A stretch of DNA of 12,617 nucleotides from Promicromonosporaceae bacterium (GTDB taxonomy: Bacteria; Actinomycetota; Actinomycetes; Actinomycetales; Cellulomonadaceae). How positions within the stretch are numbered: position 1 is the first letter of the stretch; every line of letters begins with the position of its first letter. The stretch lies in the NCBI GenBank assembly GCA_009782865.1, contig WRIF01000014.1, positions 1 to 12,617 on the forward strand, in the 5' to 3' direction. The notes beneath the pieces were generated by a model, which did not search any database, was not told where the DNA came from, and was given only the letters and a program-made list of their open reading frames with translations. Shown here piece by piece: positions 6,127-12,617 of this stretch. The position numbers and the translations under genes are program-made.

Positions 6127-7542
6127 CTACGCCGACGGCTGTTGCCGGATCTTCTGGGTCAGTTCGGCAACCTGCGTGTAGGTCGACTTCCGTTCGCTGA
6201 TCTGCCCCTCGATCTTGCGGCAGGCGGACAGCACGGTCGAGTGGTCGCGGCCACCAAAGTGCTTGGCGATGGCCGGCAGCGACAGGTCGGTCTGTTCCCG
6301 GCACAGATACATGGCGATGTGGCGGGCGGCCACCACCGCGCGCGAGCGGGAGGGGCCAATCAGGTCATCAACGCTGAGGGAGAAGTAGGCGGCGGCCTGG
6401 GTGATGATGGTGGAGGGAGACATTTCAGCGGTGCCATCGTCGATCAGCAGGTCGGCAAGCACCACCTTGGCGAGCGCCAGGTCAAGGGCCTGGTGGTTGA
6501 GGTTGGCAAACGCGGTGACGCGAATCAGGGCGCCCTCCAGCTCGCGAATGTTGGAGTCGATGCGGGAGGCGATGTAGTTCAACACCTCGTCGCTGGCATC
6601 CAGGTTCTCCGCCACCGTCTTCTTGCGGAGGATGGCCATCCGGGTCTCGACGTCTGGGGGCTTGATGTCGGTGATCAGGCCCCACTCAAAGCGGGTGCGC
6701 AGTCGCTCGGCAAAGCCGTCCAGCTGCTTGGGGGGCACATCGGAGGTGATCACCACCTGCTTGTTGGCGTGGTGCAGGGCGTTGAACGTGTGGAAAAACT
6801 CCTCGATCGTCTGTTCCTTGCCGGCCAGAAACTGGATGTCGTCAATGAGCAGCACGTCCACGTCTCGGTAGCGACGCTGGAACGCCCCCTGCTTGCCTTC
6901 GCGGATCGAGTTGATGAAGTCGTTGGTGAACTCCTCCGACGAGACGTAGCGCACCCGCACATGCGGGAAGAGGTTGTGGGTGTAGTGCCCGATGGCATGC
7001 AGGAGGTGGGTCTTTCCCAGGCCCGATCCGCCATAGATGAACAGGGGGTTGTAGGCGCGGGCCGGCCCCTCGGCCACCGCCAGGGCCGCGGCGTGGGGGA
7101 AGCGGTTGGTCTTGCCAACCACAAAGGATTCGAAGGTGAAGCGGGCGTTGAGGCTCGTGGCGCAGTCGGCCGCCGAGGTGTCCGCGGTGGGGGGAGCAGA
7201 CGGCTCGCGGGGGGCCGGCTCGCTGAAGTCCGGTTCGGGCTCGGTGTAGTCGGCGGCGGGGCCGGTCAGGGCCTCGGCGGCCAACTCTGGGTCGACGGTG
7301 ATGCCAAGACGGACCTCGTGACCAAGCACCGAACCCAGCGCGGTCACCAGCTCCTCTCGCAGGGAGTTCTCCAGGAAGTTGCGGGCCGGCTCGTGCGGAA
7401 CGGCCAGGAAGACGTTGTCGCCGACGGTGGCCATCGGCTTGGCCAGCCGCACAAATGCCAACTGACGTTCGGTCAGGCTGGGGCTTTGCTCAAGGGTGTG
7501 CAGCGTCTGCTGCCACACCTCGGCGATGTCTTGCTCGGTCAC
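6127..7542 (-). CDS. dnaA: Chromosomal replication initiator protein DnaA
   Basis: DnaA is the AAA+ ATPase that binds DnaA boxes and melts oriC. The 471-residue product has domain I (about 1-85), a short acidic Pro-rich linker (about 86-130), the AAA+ domain with Walker A GGSGLGKTH (171-179) and Walker B LLIDDIQF (231-238), and DNA-binding domain IV with ARHIAMYLCREQTDL and the box-recognition motif FGGRDHSTVL near the C-terminus. Streptomyces DnaA has a much longer linker, so this is a compact form. I chose the GTG at 7542 because GGGAGGG lies 8 nt upstream (7551-7557). An in-frame ATG at 7581 would add 13 residues unlike the family. It is transcribed toward oriC, divergently from rpmH. Confidence 0.98.
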   Translation of the reverse strand: MTEQDIAEVWQQTLHTLEQSPSLTERQLAFVRLAKPMATVGDNVFLAVPHEPARNFLENSLREELVTALGSVLGHEVRLGITVDPELAAEALTGPAADYTEPEPDFSEPAPREPSAPPTADTSAADCATSLNARFTFESFVVGKTNRFPHAAALAVAEGPARAYNPLFIYGGSGLGKTHLLHAIGHYTHNLFPHVRVRYVSSEEFTNDFINSIREGKQGAFQRRYRDVDVLLIDDIQFLAGKEQTIEEFFHTFNALHHANKQVVITSDVPPKQLDGFAERLRTRFEWGLITDIKPPDVETRMAILRKKTVAENLDASDEVLNYIASRIDSNIRELEGALIRVTAFANLNHQALDLALAKVVLADLLIDDGTAEMSPSTIITQAAAYFSLSVDDLIGPSRSRAVVAARHIAMYLCREQTDLSLPAIAKHFGGRDHSTVLSACRKIEGQISERKSTYTQVAELTQKIRQQPSA

Positions 7543-7694
7543 CTCTTGCGCCCTCCCGGCTGTAGTTAGAACTCGGAACATAGTGGCTCCGCCCCCCCTC
7601 GGAGGCCAATCTGGCGCGCCGCGCGTGTTGTTTCGCCGAAGCGCGTACGGCGGGGTTTAGGCTGGGCTGTTCTGCCCTCTCGGCTGGCCGGATT

Positions 7695-7723
7695 TTGACC
7701 TAGGGGACGGCAGCGCGTAGCCT
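7695..7723 (+). promoter_or_regulatory. Candidate housekeeping promoter for rpmH operon
   Basis: TTGACC (7695-7700) and TAGCCT (7718-7723) are separated by 17 bp, the ideal spacing. The -35 box differs from TTGACA by one base and the -10 box fits the actinobacterial TANNNT pattern. Transcription would start near 7730, giving an rpmH leader of about 150 nt. Confidence 0.6.
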
Positions 7724-7799
7724 AGGGCGACTGGTCTGTGCGGACTCGAGCGCGCCTGCGTTCGGCTCCACGGCCCAGAGACGAGCCTCACCGGCTGCC

Positions 7800-7819
7800 T
7801 GCCCTAACCAGATAGGGCA
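7800..7819 (+). promoter_or_regulatory. Hairpin in the rpmH leader
   Basis: TGCCCTA (7800-7806) pairs perfectly with TAGGGCA (7813-7819) around the loop ACCAGA. CCGG at 7791 and 7821 could add an outer stem. It would lie in the 5' leader of rpmH, about 60 nt before the start, if the promoter at 7695 is used. A regulatory role is possible; no known riboswitch is recognised. Confidence 0.35.
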
Positions 7820-7866
7820 ACCGGCGGGGTGAATGACCAACGGGATTCCCCGATAACCAGCAGTTC

Positions 7867-7871
7867 AGGAG
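7867..7871 (+). promoter_or_regulatory. rpmH ribosome binding site
   Basis: AGGAG lies 7 nt before the GTG start at 7879 and fixes the start of this very short gene. Confidence 0.75.
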
Positions 7872-7878
7872 TTTGCAA

Positions 7879-8016
7879 GTGTCGAAGCGCACCTTCCAGC
7901 CCAACAATCGTCGCCGGGCCAAGACCCACGGCTTCCGGTTGCGCATGCGCACCCGCGCCGGCCGCGCGATCCTGTCGGCCCGTCGCCGCAAGGGTCGCAG
8001 CGAACTGGCCGTCTGA
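7879..8016 (+). CDS. rpmH: 50S ribosomal protein L34
   Basis: L34 is a small basic protein of the large ribosomal subunit. The 45-residue product reads [18 protein letters not shown] after the start, then [24 protein letters not shown], which is the family signature over its full length. The start is GTG with AGGAG 7 nt upstream. It is the first gene of the plus-strand cluster, divergent from dnaA, as in most bacteria. rnpA follows after only 16 bp, so the two are probably cotranscribed from the promoter at 7695-7723. Confidence 0.98.
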   Translation: MSKRTFQPNNRRRAKTHGFRLRMRTRAGRAILSARRRKGRSELAV

Positions 8017-8032
8017 GCCTCCACTAACTAGC

Positions 8033-8467
8033 GTGCTTCCCTCTCCCGCGCGCCTCCGCGACTCATCCGATTTCGCGGAGACGGTGCGACTCGGGGCCCG
8101 CGCCGGTAGGTCGACCTTGGTGGTACATGCGCTCGCCTCACGCGAGCCCGGAGCTACCAGGGTCGGCTTTGTCGTATCCAAGGCGGTGGGCAATGCCGTG
8201 ACCAGAAACCGGGTCAAGCGGCGGCTGCGCGAGCTGGCCCGACCCCTGACCGCTGGCTCCTGTGTCAATGGACACGGCGCGGATGGTCCGAGTGCAGGCG
8301 GCCCGCGTGCGGATGATCAAGGCGCAGGTGCGACCTGTCGGATCGTGGTGCGGGCACTGCCGGCCGCCGCCGAGGCCACCTTCGATGAACTGCAACGGGA
8401 CCTGGAGGCGGCGGCGCCCCGGGCGATCACCAAGGCGCTGGTCCGTAGCGGCGGGGGGACCAGGTGA
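8033..8467 (+). CDS. rnpA: Ribonuclease P protein component with internal insertion
   Basis: This is the protein subunit of RNase P, which helps the catalytic RNA trim the 5' ends of precursor tRNAs. The 144-residue product starts [20 protein letters not shown], as RnpA proteins do, and carries the RNR signature [17 protein letters not shown] (52-68), then [23 protein letters not shown] (102-124). Between residues about 74 and 101 there is a Gly/Ala/Asp-rich insertion that most family members lack. Family length is usually 110-130. The GTG at 8033 has no clear Shine-Dalgarno, so translation probably depends on coupling with rpmH 16 bp upstream. The reading frame is open much further upstream, but that part overlaps rpmH and is not RnpA-like. 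Its stop overlaps the yidD start. Confidence 0.94.
   Translation: MLPSPARLRDSSDFAETVRLGARAGRSTLVVHALASREPGATRVGFVVSKAVGNAVTRNRVKRRLRELARPLTAGSCVNGHGADGPSAGGPRADDQGAGATCRIVVRALPAAAEATFDELQRDLEAAAPRAITKALVRSGGGTR
8279..8330 (+). repeat. Imperfect 30-bp tandem duplication inside rnpA
   Basis: GCGGATGGTC (from 8279) and GCGGATGATC (from 8309) begin two segments matching at 16 of 22 positions with an offset of exactly 30 bp. At protein level ADGPSAGG parallels ADDQGAGA. This looks like an old in-frame duplication that created the RnpA insertion. Confidence 0.5.
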
Positions 8468-8736
8468 CGGGCGGTTGGCGGCGGCTGCCCCGGCTGGTGC
8501 TCACCAAGCCGATCGGTTGGTATCAGCGCTATGTCTCGGTCTTGAGCCCGCCGCGCTGCAAGTACTACCCCTCGTGTTCCCGCTACGCCATGGAGGCCAT
8601 AGAGGCCCACGGCGCGCTCCGCGGGGCGAGGCTGGCGGCCTGGCGACTGTTGAGATGCAATCCTTGGAGCCTGGGCGGCGTCGACGACGTACCACCTTCC
8701 CGCGACGGCCAGAAGGCCGTCACCACCCTAGATTGA
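8464..8736 (+). CDS. yidD: Membrane protein insertion efficiency factor YidD
   Basis: YidD is a small membrane-associated protein that aids insertion of proteins by YidC and Sec. The 90-residue product shows an amphipathic N-terminal segment ([17 protein letters not shown], 11-27) and the family core [19 protein letters not shown] (32-50), [12 protein letters not shown] (61-72) with three conserved cysteines (32, 38, 65), ending GGVDDVPPS. It begins with GTG overlapping the rnpA stop by four bases (GTGA), which implies translational coupling. yidC follows after 48 bp. Confidence 0.96.
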   Translation: MTGGWRRLPRLVLTKPIGWYQRYVSVLSPPRCKYYPSCSRYAMEAIEAHGALRGARLAAWRLLRCNPWSLGGVDDVPPSRDGQKAVTTLD

Positions 8737-8784
8737 AGACCTTTGCCCTCCCGGGCTAACCGCAACCTTAAGGAGTAACCCACC

Positions 8785-9774
8785 ATGGGTTGGTTTGATA
8801 CCCTGCTCGCCCCGATCATGTGGGCGGTCGGCTGGGTCATGTACGGCGCCCACTGGGTGCTGGCTCGCCTCGGCTTCGGTGATGGTCCGTCATTCGCCTG
8901 GGTGCTGGCGATTGTGATCCTCACGCTCATCATGCGCACCCTGCTGATCCCGCTGTTCGTCAAGCAGATTCGCTCCTCGCGCGCGATGCAGATCATTCAG
9001 CCGGAGATGCAGGCCATCCAGAAGAAGTACAAGGGCCGGACGGACCCCGCCTCTCGCGAGGCGATGAGCCGCGAGACGATGGCGCTGTACAAGAAGCACG
9101 GCACCAACCCGCTTGCCAGCTGCATGCCCATGCTGCTGCAGTCGCCCATCTTCTTTGCCCTGTTCCGCCTGCTGAACAACATCCCCAACGTCTACGTGGG
9201 GGAGGGCCACAGCCAGTACCTGCCTGAACTCGGCCGCTATGTGGTCGGGCGCGGACCCATCGGCCCGATCGACGCCACCGTGGCCGAGCACATCATGAGC
9301 ACCAACTTCTTCGGTGCCCACCTCTCCGATGTGTTCATGCAGACCAGCTCGACCCAGGCGCGCATCGTGGTGATCATCCTGATCGTCGCCATGTCGCTGA
9401 CCACCTTCACCACGCAGCGCCAGCTCACCCAGAAGAACATGCCGGAATCGGCCAAGGTTGGGCCGGCCGCCTCCATGCAGAAGGTGATGCTCTACGTCCT
9501 GCCCCTGATCTTCCTGGTCTCGGGCCTGAACTTCCCGGTCGGTGTGTTGATCTACTGGCTGGTCACCAACCTCTGGTCCATGGGGCAGCAGTTCTTTGCC
9601 ATCCGCAACATGCCTACCCCCGGCTCCGAGGCCGAGAAGCAGTTCAAGGCCCGCAAGGCCGCCAAGCTGGCCCGCAAGGGCATCACCATCGATGAACCGG
9701 TTGAGGCAGTGCAGGCGCGGCCAGTGGGCCAACGCACGCAGCCGCAACGGAAGAACCGCAAGAAGAGAGGCTGA
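8785..9774 (+). CDS. yidC: Membrane protein insertase YidC/Oxa1 family
   Basis: YidC inserts membrane proteins alone or with SecYEG. The 329-residue product lacks the large periplasmic domain of proteobacterial YidC, as in other Gram-positives. Hydrophobic segments lie at about 7-28, 37-58 (containing Arg51 in LIMRTLLIPL, the conserved positive charge of the substrate groove), 110-131, 192-210 and 234-262. A cytoplasmic helical hairpin (MQIIQPEMQAIQKKYKG, 68-84) follows the second segment. The C-terminal tail from about 283 is strongly basic (ending RKNRKKRG), typical of types that contact the ribosome. The ATG at 8785 has AAGGAG 9 nt upstream. It belongs to the rpmH-rnpA-yidD cluster and is followed by jag after 5 bp. 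Confidence 0.97.
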   Translation: MGWFDTLLAPIMWAVGWVMYGAHWVLARLGFGDGPSFAWVLAIVILTLIMRTLLIPLFVKQIRSSRAMQIIQPEMQAIQKKYKGRTDPASREAMSRETMALYKKHGTNPLASCMPMLLQSPIFFALFRLLNNIPNVYVGEGHSQYLPELGRYVVGRGPIGPIDATVAEHIMSTNFFGAHLSDVFMQTSSTQARIVVIILIVAMSLTTFTTQRQLTQKNMPESAKVGPAASMQKVMLYVLPLIFLVSGLNFPVGVLIYWLVTNLWSMGQQFFAIRNMPTPGSEAEKQFKARKAAKLARKGITIDEPVEAVQARPVGQRTQPQRKNRKKRG

Positions 9775-9779
9775 TCCCA

Positions 9780-10310
9780 TTGACTGACATGCACAACGAC
9801 GGCGTCGTGGCCGACGAGCAGGACCCCACCGCTCTGGACGCCGTGACCAAGGCCCTGGAAGAGGAAGGCGACATCGCCGCCGACTACCTCGAAGAGCTAC
9901 TGGACATTGCCGACCTGGACGGGGACATCGATATCAGCGTGCGCCAAGGGCGCGCCTCGCTGGAGATTGTCTCCGAGGACCCGTCCGCCCTGGCCCTCCT
10001 GGTTGGCCGCAACGGTGAGGTGCTGGACGCCCTGCAGGACCTGACCCGGTTGGCGGTCCATGAGCGCACGGGCGAACGCTCGCGCCTCATGCTCGACATT
10101 GGCGGCCACCGCGCCGCCTACCGGGTCGAGCTGACCGCGCTGGGCAACTCCGCCGCCGCCAAGGTGAAGGAGACCGGCAAGGAGTTCGCGCTTTCACCGA
10201 TGAACGCCTTCGAGCGCAAGGTGGTGCACGACGCCGTGGCGGCCGCCGGCCTGGTCTCCGACTCCCGTGGTGTTGACCCCAACCGCTACGTTGTGGTCTT
10301 GCCGGCCTGA
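9780..10310 (+). CDS. jag: Jag/KhpB family KH-R3H RNA-binding protein
   Basis: This 176-residue protein belongs to the Jag (SpoIIIJ-associated, KhpB) family of single-stranded nucleic acid binders encoded beside yidC. It has an acidic N-terminal 50 residues, a KH domain with the GxxG loop VGRNGEVL (75-82), and an R3H domain LSPMNAFERKVVHDAV (138-153) ending PNRYVVVLP. The separate Jag-N domain of Firmicutes is absent, as is common in actinobacteria. The start is most likely TTG at 9780, with AGAGAGG 9 nt upstream. An ATG three codons later lies too far from that site. It is tightly packed between yidC and rsmG (2-bp gap). Targets in the cell are not evident from sequence. Confidence 0.93.
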   Translation: MTDMHNDGVVADEQDPTALDAVTKALEEEGDIAADYLEELLDIADLDGDIDISVRQGRASLEIVSEDPSALALLVGRNGEVLDALQDLTRLAVHERTGERSRLMLDIGGHRAAYRVELTALGNSAAAKVKETGKEFALSPMNAFERKVVHDAVAAAGLVSDSRGVDPNRYVVVLPA

Positions 10311-10312
10311 CG

Positions 10313-10945
10313 ATGGACGATGCCACCCTGGGAGGCAGCCCCGAGGTCAAGGCCTTCTTTGGCGAGGCCTACCCGACGGTGGCAGCGTTCCACTCCCTCC
10401 TGCTTGCCGAGGGTGAGCTGCGGGGCCTGATTGGGCCCCGTGAGGTCGACCGGCTATGGGAGCGGCACCTGCTCAACTCGGCCGCCCTGGCGCAATACCT
10501 GCCGCCCACCGGGCAGATTGCCGACGTCGGCTCCGGGGCCGGCCTACCGGGGGTGGTGCTGGCCGCGATGCGGCCGGACCTCCAGGTGCGGCTGATCGAG
10601 CCGATGGAGCGCAGGTGTATCTGGCTCATGGAAGCCATCGAGCACCTGGGGCTGCGCAACACCGAGGTGCTGCGCGGCCGGGCCGAGGAGTACCACGGTG
10701 CCTTCGAGGTCGACGCGGTGACCGCGCGGGCGGTCGCCAACCTGGCCAAGCTGTCCCGCCTCTGCCTGCCCCTGCTGCGGCCGGGCGGGGAGTTGGTAGT
10801 CCTCAAGGGGCGGAACGTTGTCGAAGAGATTCCCGAGGCCCGGAAGGTGCTGCGCAAGTTCAAGGCGAGAGATCCGAAGATCTTGCCCGGCGCCACGGTG
10901 CCCGGCGTGGAGGAAACCACGGTGCTGCGGGTCTCTCTCCCGTAG
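10313..10945 (+). CDS. rsmG: 16S rRNA (guanine-N7) methyltransferase RsmG
   Basis: RsmG (GidB) uses S-adenosylmethionine to form m7G527 (E. coli numbering) in 16S rRNA; its loss gives low-level streptomycin resistance in several bacteria. The 210-residue product has the family segment LWERHLLNSAAL (48-59), SAM-binding motif I ADVGSGAGLPG (70-80), the acidic residue at the end of strand 2 (LIEPMERR, 94-101) and TARAVANL (137-144). Length is normal. The ATG at 10313 starts 2 bp after the jag stop and has only a weak Shine-Dalgarno, so coupling with jag is likely. It is the last gene before the 383-bp gap leading to parA. Confidence 0.97.
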   Translation: MDDATLGGSPEVKAFFGEAYPTVAAFHSLLLAEGELRGLIGPREVDRLWERHLLNSAALAQYLPPTGQIADVGSGAGLPGVVLAAMRPDLQVRLIEPMERRCIWLMEAIEHLGLRNTEVLRGRAEEYHGAFEVDAVTARAVANLAKLSRLCLPLLRPGGELVVLKGRNVVEEIPEARKVLRKFKARDPKILPGATVPGVEETTVLRVSLP

Positions 10946-10952
10946 CGAAGTC

Positions 10953-10968
10953 GCCCCACCGTAGGGGC
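10953..10968 (+). terminator. Possible weak terminator hairpin after rsmG
   Basis: GCCCC (10953-10957) pairs with GGGGC (10964-10968) around a 6-nt loop, 8 bp after the rsmG stop. There is no T-run, so termination is uncertain. Confidence 0.3.
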
Positions 10969-10980
10969 CGTCGACCGCTG

Positions 10981-10994
10981 GTTTCACGTGAAAC
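10981..10994. promoter_or_regulatory. parS: parS site (intergenic)
   Basis: GTTTCACGTGAAAC is a perfect palindrome and an exact match to the core of the bacterial ParB-binding site parS. It lies between rsmG and parA, about 5.2 kb from oriC. ParB from the adjacent gene is expected to bind here and spread. Confidence 0.93.
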
Positions 10995-11043
10995 ATGGCT
11001 CCGCCCCGCGGCCCGCCCGCGCCGCTCGTCCGGCCCGCCCAGG

Positions 11044-11086
11044 GCCTGTTTCGCGACTTGCTCAGTGCCGGTTTCGCGGCTCGTTC
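11044..11086 (+). repeat. Two imperfect 20-bp direct repeats with GTTTCGCG core
   Basis: GCCTGTTTCGCGACTTGCTC (11044-11063) and GCCGGTTTCGCGGCTCGTTC (11067-11086) agree at 16 of 20 positions with a 23-bp period. The GTTTCGCG core resembles half of a parS site with one change. Function unknown. Confidence 0.4.
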
Positions 11087-11315
11087 CCGGCCGGTTCCGG
11101 TGCTGGCTAGGTGTTCGTTCCGTGGCCCGTTACGAGGTTAGCTGCGAGGCTCGGCGCGCGGCTTGATCTGGGCCAGTCGCCATGCCTTGCTGCGCGGGAT
11201 ACCGCCGGATTCCACGGTCACATCGCGCGCCGTGGCGTACTGCCTGCGGCGCCTACCGGGCCGGACCAGACGAGGCGCACCCTAATGTTGGGTGATTGAT
11301 TCCCGGCAGACCAAT

Positions 11316-11321
11316 GAAGGA
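11316..11321 (+). promoter_or_regulatory. parA ribosome binding site
   Basis: GAAGGA lies 7 nt before the GTG at 11329. It supports that start over the in-frame ATG at 11314, which overlaps this motif, and the TTG at 11296. Confidence 0.55.
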
Positions 11322-11328
11322 TGGGCGC

Positions 11329-12279
11329 GTGGAGACCGACAACCTGCGGCAAGAGTTGATGGATGCCATCCCGCAAGCCGATGACGACTCACCCCTCTTT
11401 GCCGAGTTGACCCGCGACGCGCGTCGTCGCATCAACCTGCGCGGCCGGAAGTTCCCCCGCCCAGATGTCACCCGGGTCATCACCGTCGCCAACCAGAAGG
11501 GTGGGGTGGGAAAGACCACCTCCGCCGTCAACCTGGCCGCGGCCCTGGCCAAGGCGGGACTGAGGGTCCTGGTTATCGATTCTGACCCCCAGGGCAACGC
11601 CTCGACCGCCCTCGGCCTGGAGCACCACGGAGAGACCCCCGGCACCTACGAGGTGCTGATGGACGAACTCGGCTTCGCAGACGTGGTGCAGGCCTGTCCG
11701 GACGTGCCGAACCTGTTCGGCGTCCCTGCCACGATCGACCTCGCCGGCTCGGAACTGGAACTCGCCACCCTGGTTTCACGTGAAACTAGGCTGCGCACGG
11801 CCCTCGACACCTACCTGTCGGCGATGGAGGCCAAGGGGGAGGAGCGCTACGACTACGTGCTGGTGGACTGTCCACCCAGCCTGGGGTTGCTGACCGTCAA
11901 CGCGCTGGTCATGGGACGAGAACTGTTGATCCCGATTCAGTGCGAGTACTACGCGCTGGAGGGGCTGTCCCAGCTGCTGAAGACCATCGACCTGATTCGG
12001 GCACACCTCAACCCCTTCCTCAAGCTGTCGACCATCCTGCTCACCATGTACGACGGGCGCACCAACCTGGCCCAGCAGGTGGCGGCCGACGTCAGGCAGC
12101 ACTTCCCTGAGGTCACCCTGAAGACCTACATTCCGCGCTCGGTTCGAGTCTCCGAGGCCCCCTCCTTCGCCCAGACGGTGATCACCTACGACCCCTCGTC
12201 CTCAGGGGCGCTGGCCTACCGGGAGGCGGCCCGCGAGTTGGCCGAGCGCGCCATCCACGAAACGGAGTTGGCGGCATGA
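11329..12279 (+). CDS. parA: Chromosome partitioning ATPase ParA
   Basis: ParA is a deviant-Walker ATPase that binds DNA non-specifically and moves ParB-parS complexes to segregate origins. From the GTG at 11329 it has 316 residues: an N-terminal extension of about 47 residues with a basic helix ([13 protein letters not shown], 22-34), the deviant Walker A KGGVGKTT (57-64, with the signature lysine), switch region DSDPQGNAS (84-92), and Walker [12 protein letters not shown] (176-186). The N-terminal extension is common in actinobacterial ParA. Residues 149-153 (VSRET) are encoded by a perfect parS sequence. The start was chosen by the ribosome site GAAGGA 7 nt upstream; ATG 11314 would add five residues. 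The stop overlaps the parB ATG (ATGA). Confidence 0.96.
   Translation: METDNLRQELMDAIPQADDDSPLFAELTRDARRRINLRGRKFPRPDVTRVITVANQKGGVGKTTSAVNLAAALAKAGLRVLVIDSDPQGNASTALGLEHHGETPGTYEVLMDELGFADVVQACPDVPNLFGVPATIDLAGSELELATLVSRETRLRTALDTYLSAMEAKGEERYDYVLVDCPPSLGLLTVNALVMGRELLIPIQCEYYALEGLSQLLKTIDLIRAHLNPFLKLSTILLTMYDGRTNLAQQVAADVRQHFPEVTLKTYIPRSVRVSEAPSFAQTVITYDPSSSGALAYREAARELAERAIHETELAA
11773..11786. promoter_or_regulatory. parS: parS site inside parA
   Basis: GTTTCACGTGAAAC, identical to the intergenic site 792 bp away, lies in frame within parA, where it encodes Val-Ser-Arg-Glu-Thr. The perfect palindrome is more than coding constraint alone would require. Confidence 0.9.
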
Positions 12280-12617
12280 GCGCACAACGAAAGCGGGGTC
12301 TGGGCCGCGGCCTGGGCCTCCTGATCCCCACCCAGGAACCCGTCACCACCGAGGCGATGAGACAGACAGGCCCCGCTGCTCCCGCGGGACCGGGGGCCTC
12401 ATCGGGGGCGCCAGGAGGCCTGGCAGGAGGACCGCTAGGAGGGCGCGGCGCCTCAGGCGAGGGCTGGCCCACCCCAAGCGATCCTTCCGGGACCGATCCG
12501 TCCTGGGCCGATTCCTCCCGGGTCGACTCTTCGGCCAGGCCCTCTGGAGCCGAAGTATCTGGGCACAACGCTTCTGGGGACAAAGCTTCGGGGGGCAACG
12601 CCTCTGGGGCGAGGCGA
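12276..12617 (+). CDS. parB: Chromosome partitioning protein ParB, N-terminal part (cut by window end)
   Basis: Only the first 114 codons are present. The start [18 protein letters not shown] matches the conserved basic N-terminus of ParB proteins, whose arginine/lysine-rich segment stimulates the ParA ATPase. From about residue 30 the chain is a long Gly/Ser/Pro/Ala-rich stretch with no predicted fold, ending in pentapeptide repeats of the form xxxSG. The CTP-binding and helix-turn-helix domains must lie past 12617. The ATG overlaps the parA stop by four bases, so the two genes are translationally coupled. Identity rests on the N-terminus, the parA neighbour and nearby parS sites. Confidence 0.9.
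   Translation, partial: MSAQRKRGLGRGLGLLIPTQEPVTTEAMRQTGPAAPAGPGASSGAPGGLAGGPLGGRGASGEGWPTPSDPSGTDPSWADSSRVDSSARPSGAEVSGHNASGDKASGGNASGARR
12550..12609 (+). repeat. Four tandem 15-bp repeats in parB linker
   Basis: Four consecutive 15-bp units encode [15 protein letters not shown] and GNASG. They are in frame and degenerate at DNA level. They suggest that the disordered ParB linker grew by short tandem duplication; whether more units follow is not visible. Confidence 0.7.

Larger units (their letters stand above)
7543..7878. other. Divergent dnaA-rpmH promoter region
   Basis: This 336-bp gap separates dnaA (minus) from rpmH (plus). On the plus side it holds a good -35/-10 pair for rpmH and a leader hairpin, listed separately. 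On the minus side I saw no well-spaced promoter pair for dnaA and no convincing DnaA box that would indicate autoregulation. GC-rich runs occur near 7590-7605. Confidence 0.7.
10946..11328. other. 383-bp rsmG-parA intergenic region
   Basis: No convincing gene. It contains a small GCCCC/GGGGC hairpin (10953-10968) just after rsmG, a perfect parS core (10981-10994) and two near-repeats with GTTTCGCG cores (11044-11086). TAATGT (11283-11288) could be a -10 element for parA but has no good -35 partner. The parA promoter is therefore unassigned. Confidence 0.65.

Noticed and set aside
6142..7569. 475-codon open frame on the plus strand opposite dnaA
   Set aside because: It is the antisense shadow of dnaA. 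High GC at third positions leaves opposite frames open; the translation has no recognisable domain.
7829..8032. Upstream extension of the rnpA frame through rpmH
   Set aside because: It overlaps rpmH in another frame and is Ala/Pro/Cys-rich; RnpA homology begins at the GTG at 8033.
8890..9780. 296-codon minus-strand frame opposite yidC
   Set aside because: His/Asp/Gly-rich shadow of yidC, typical of antisense frames in GC-rich genes.
10995..11135. Short open frame starting at the ATG just after the intergenic parS
   Set aside because: Pro/Arg-rich, no ribosome binding site and the start overlaps the parS context; composition is that expected of non-coding GC-rich DNA.
10456..11166. 236-codon plus frame overlapping rsmG and running into the intergenic gap
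   Set aside because: Out-of-frame with rsmG, Arg/Ala/Gly-rich, no ribosome site or known domain.

Overview
This window is the replication-origin and chromosome-partition region of a high-GC Gram-positive bacterium (Actinomycetota). The gene order gyrB - dciA (DUF721) - recF - gnd - dnaN - [oriC] - dnaA on the minus strand, followed divergently by rpmH - rnpA - yidD - yidC - jag - rsmG - parA - parB on the plus strand, is the classic actinobacterial origin layout. A gnd gene between dnaN and recF is known from Streptomyces and relatives. The overall GC is high and starts are often GTG or TTG. I cannot name the genus; a propionibacterial or streptomycete-like relative is only a guess.

Left arm (1-7542, minus strand): dnaA is read toward oriC. 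The roughly 550-bp dnaA-dnaN gap holds DnaA-box-like 9-mers and one short AT-rich tract. The tract carries TAG-TAG-TAA triplets next to a GC-rich spacer and a DnaA-box-like site, which resembles the basal unwinding arrangement described in Bacillus. dnaN (sliding clamp) is followed by a 312-bp gap with two striking inverted repeats, then gnd, recF, dciA and the N-terminal 402 codons of gyrB. recF and dciA overlap, and gnd-recF are 24 bp apart, so gnd-recF-dciA look like one operon. gyrB has its own leader with a consensus DnaA box.

Right arm (7543-12617, plus strand): a divergent promoter region precedes rpmH. It has a good -35/-10 pair and a hairpin in the likely rpmH leader. rpmH, rnpA, yidD, yidC, jag and rsmG follow with little spacing or overlap. 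They encode a ribosomal protein, the RNase P protein, the membrane-insertion pair YidD/YidC, a KH/R3H RNA-binding protein and the 16S rRNA m7G methyltransferase. A 383-bp gap with a perfect parS core separates rsmG from parA-parB. A second perfect parS core lies inside the parA coding sequence. parB is cut off by the window end after 114 codons.

Together these genes cover initiation (DnaA, oriC), helicase loading (DciA), the sliding clamp (DnaN), gap repair (RecF), supercoiling (GyrB) and origin segregation (ParA, ParB, parS). No mobile element, tRNA, rRNA or CRISPR array was seen. I did not find a new multi-gene system. The least explained structure is the pair of long inverted repeats between dnaN and gnd, one of which has perfect 30-bp arms.
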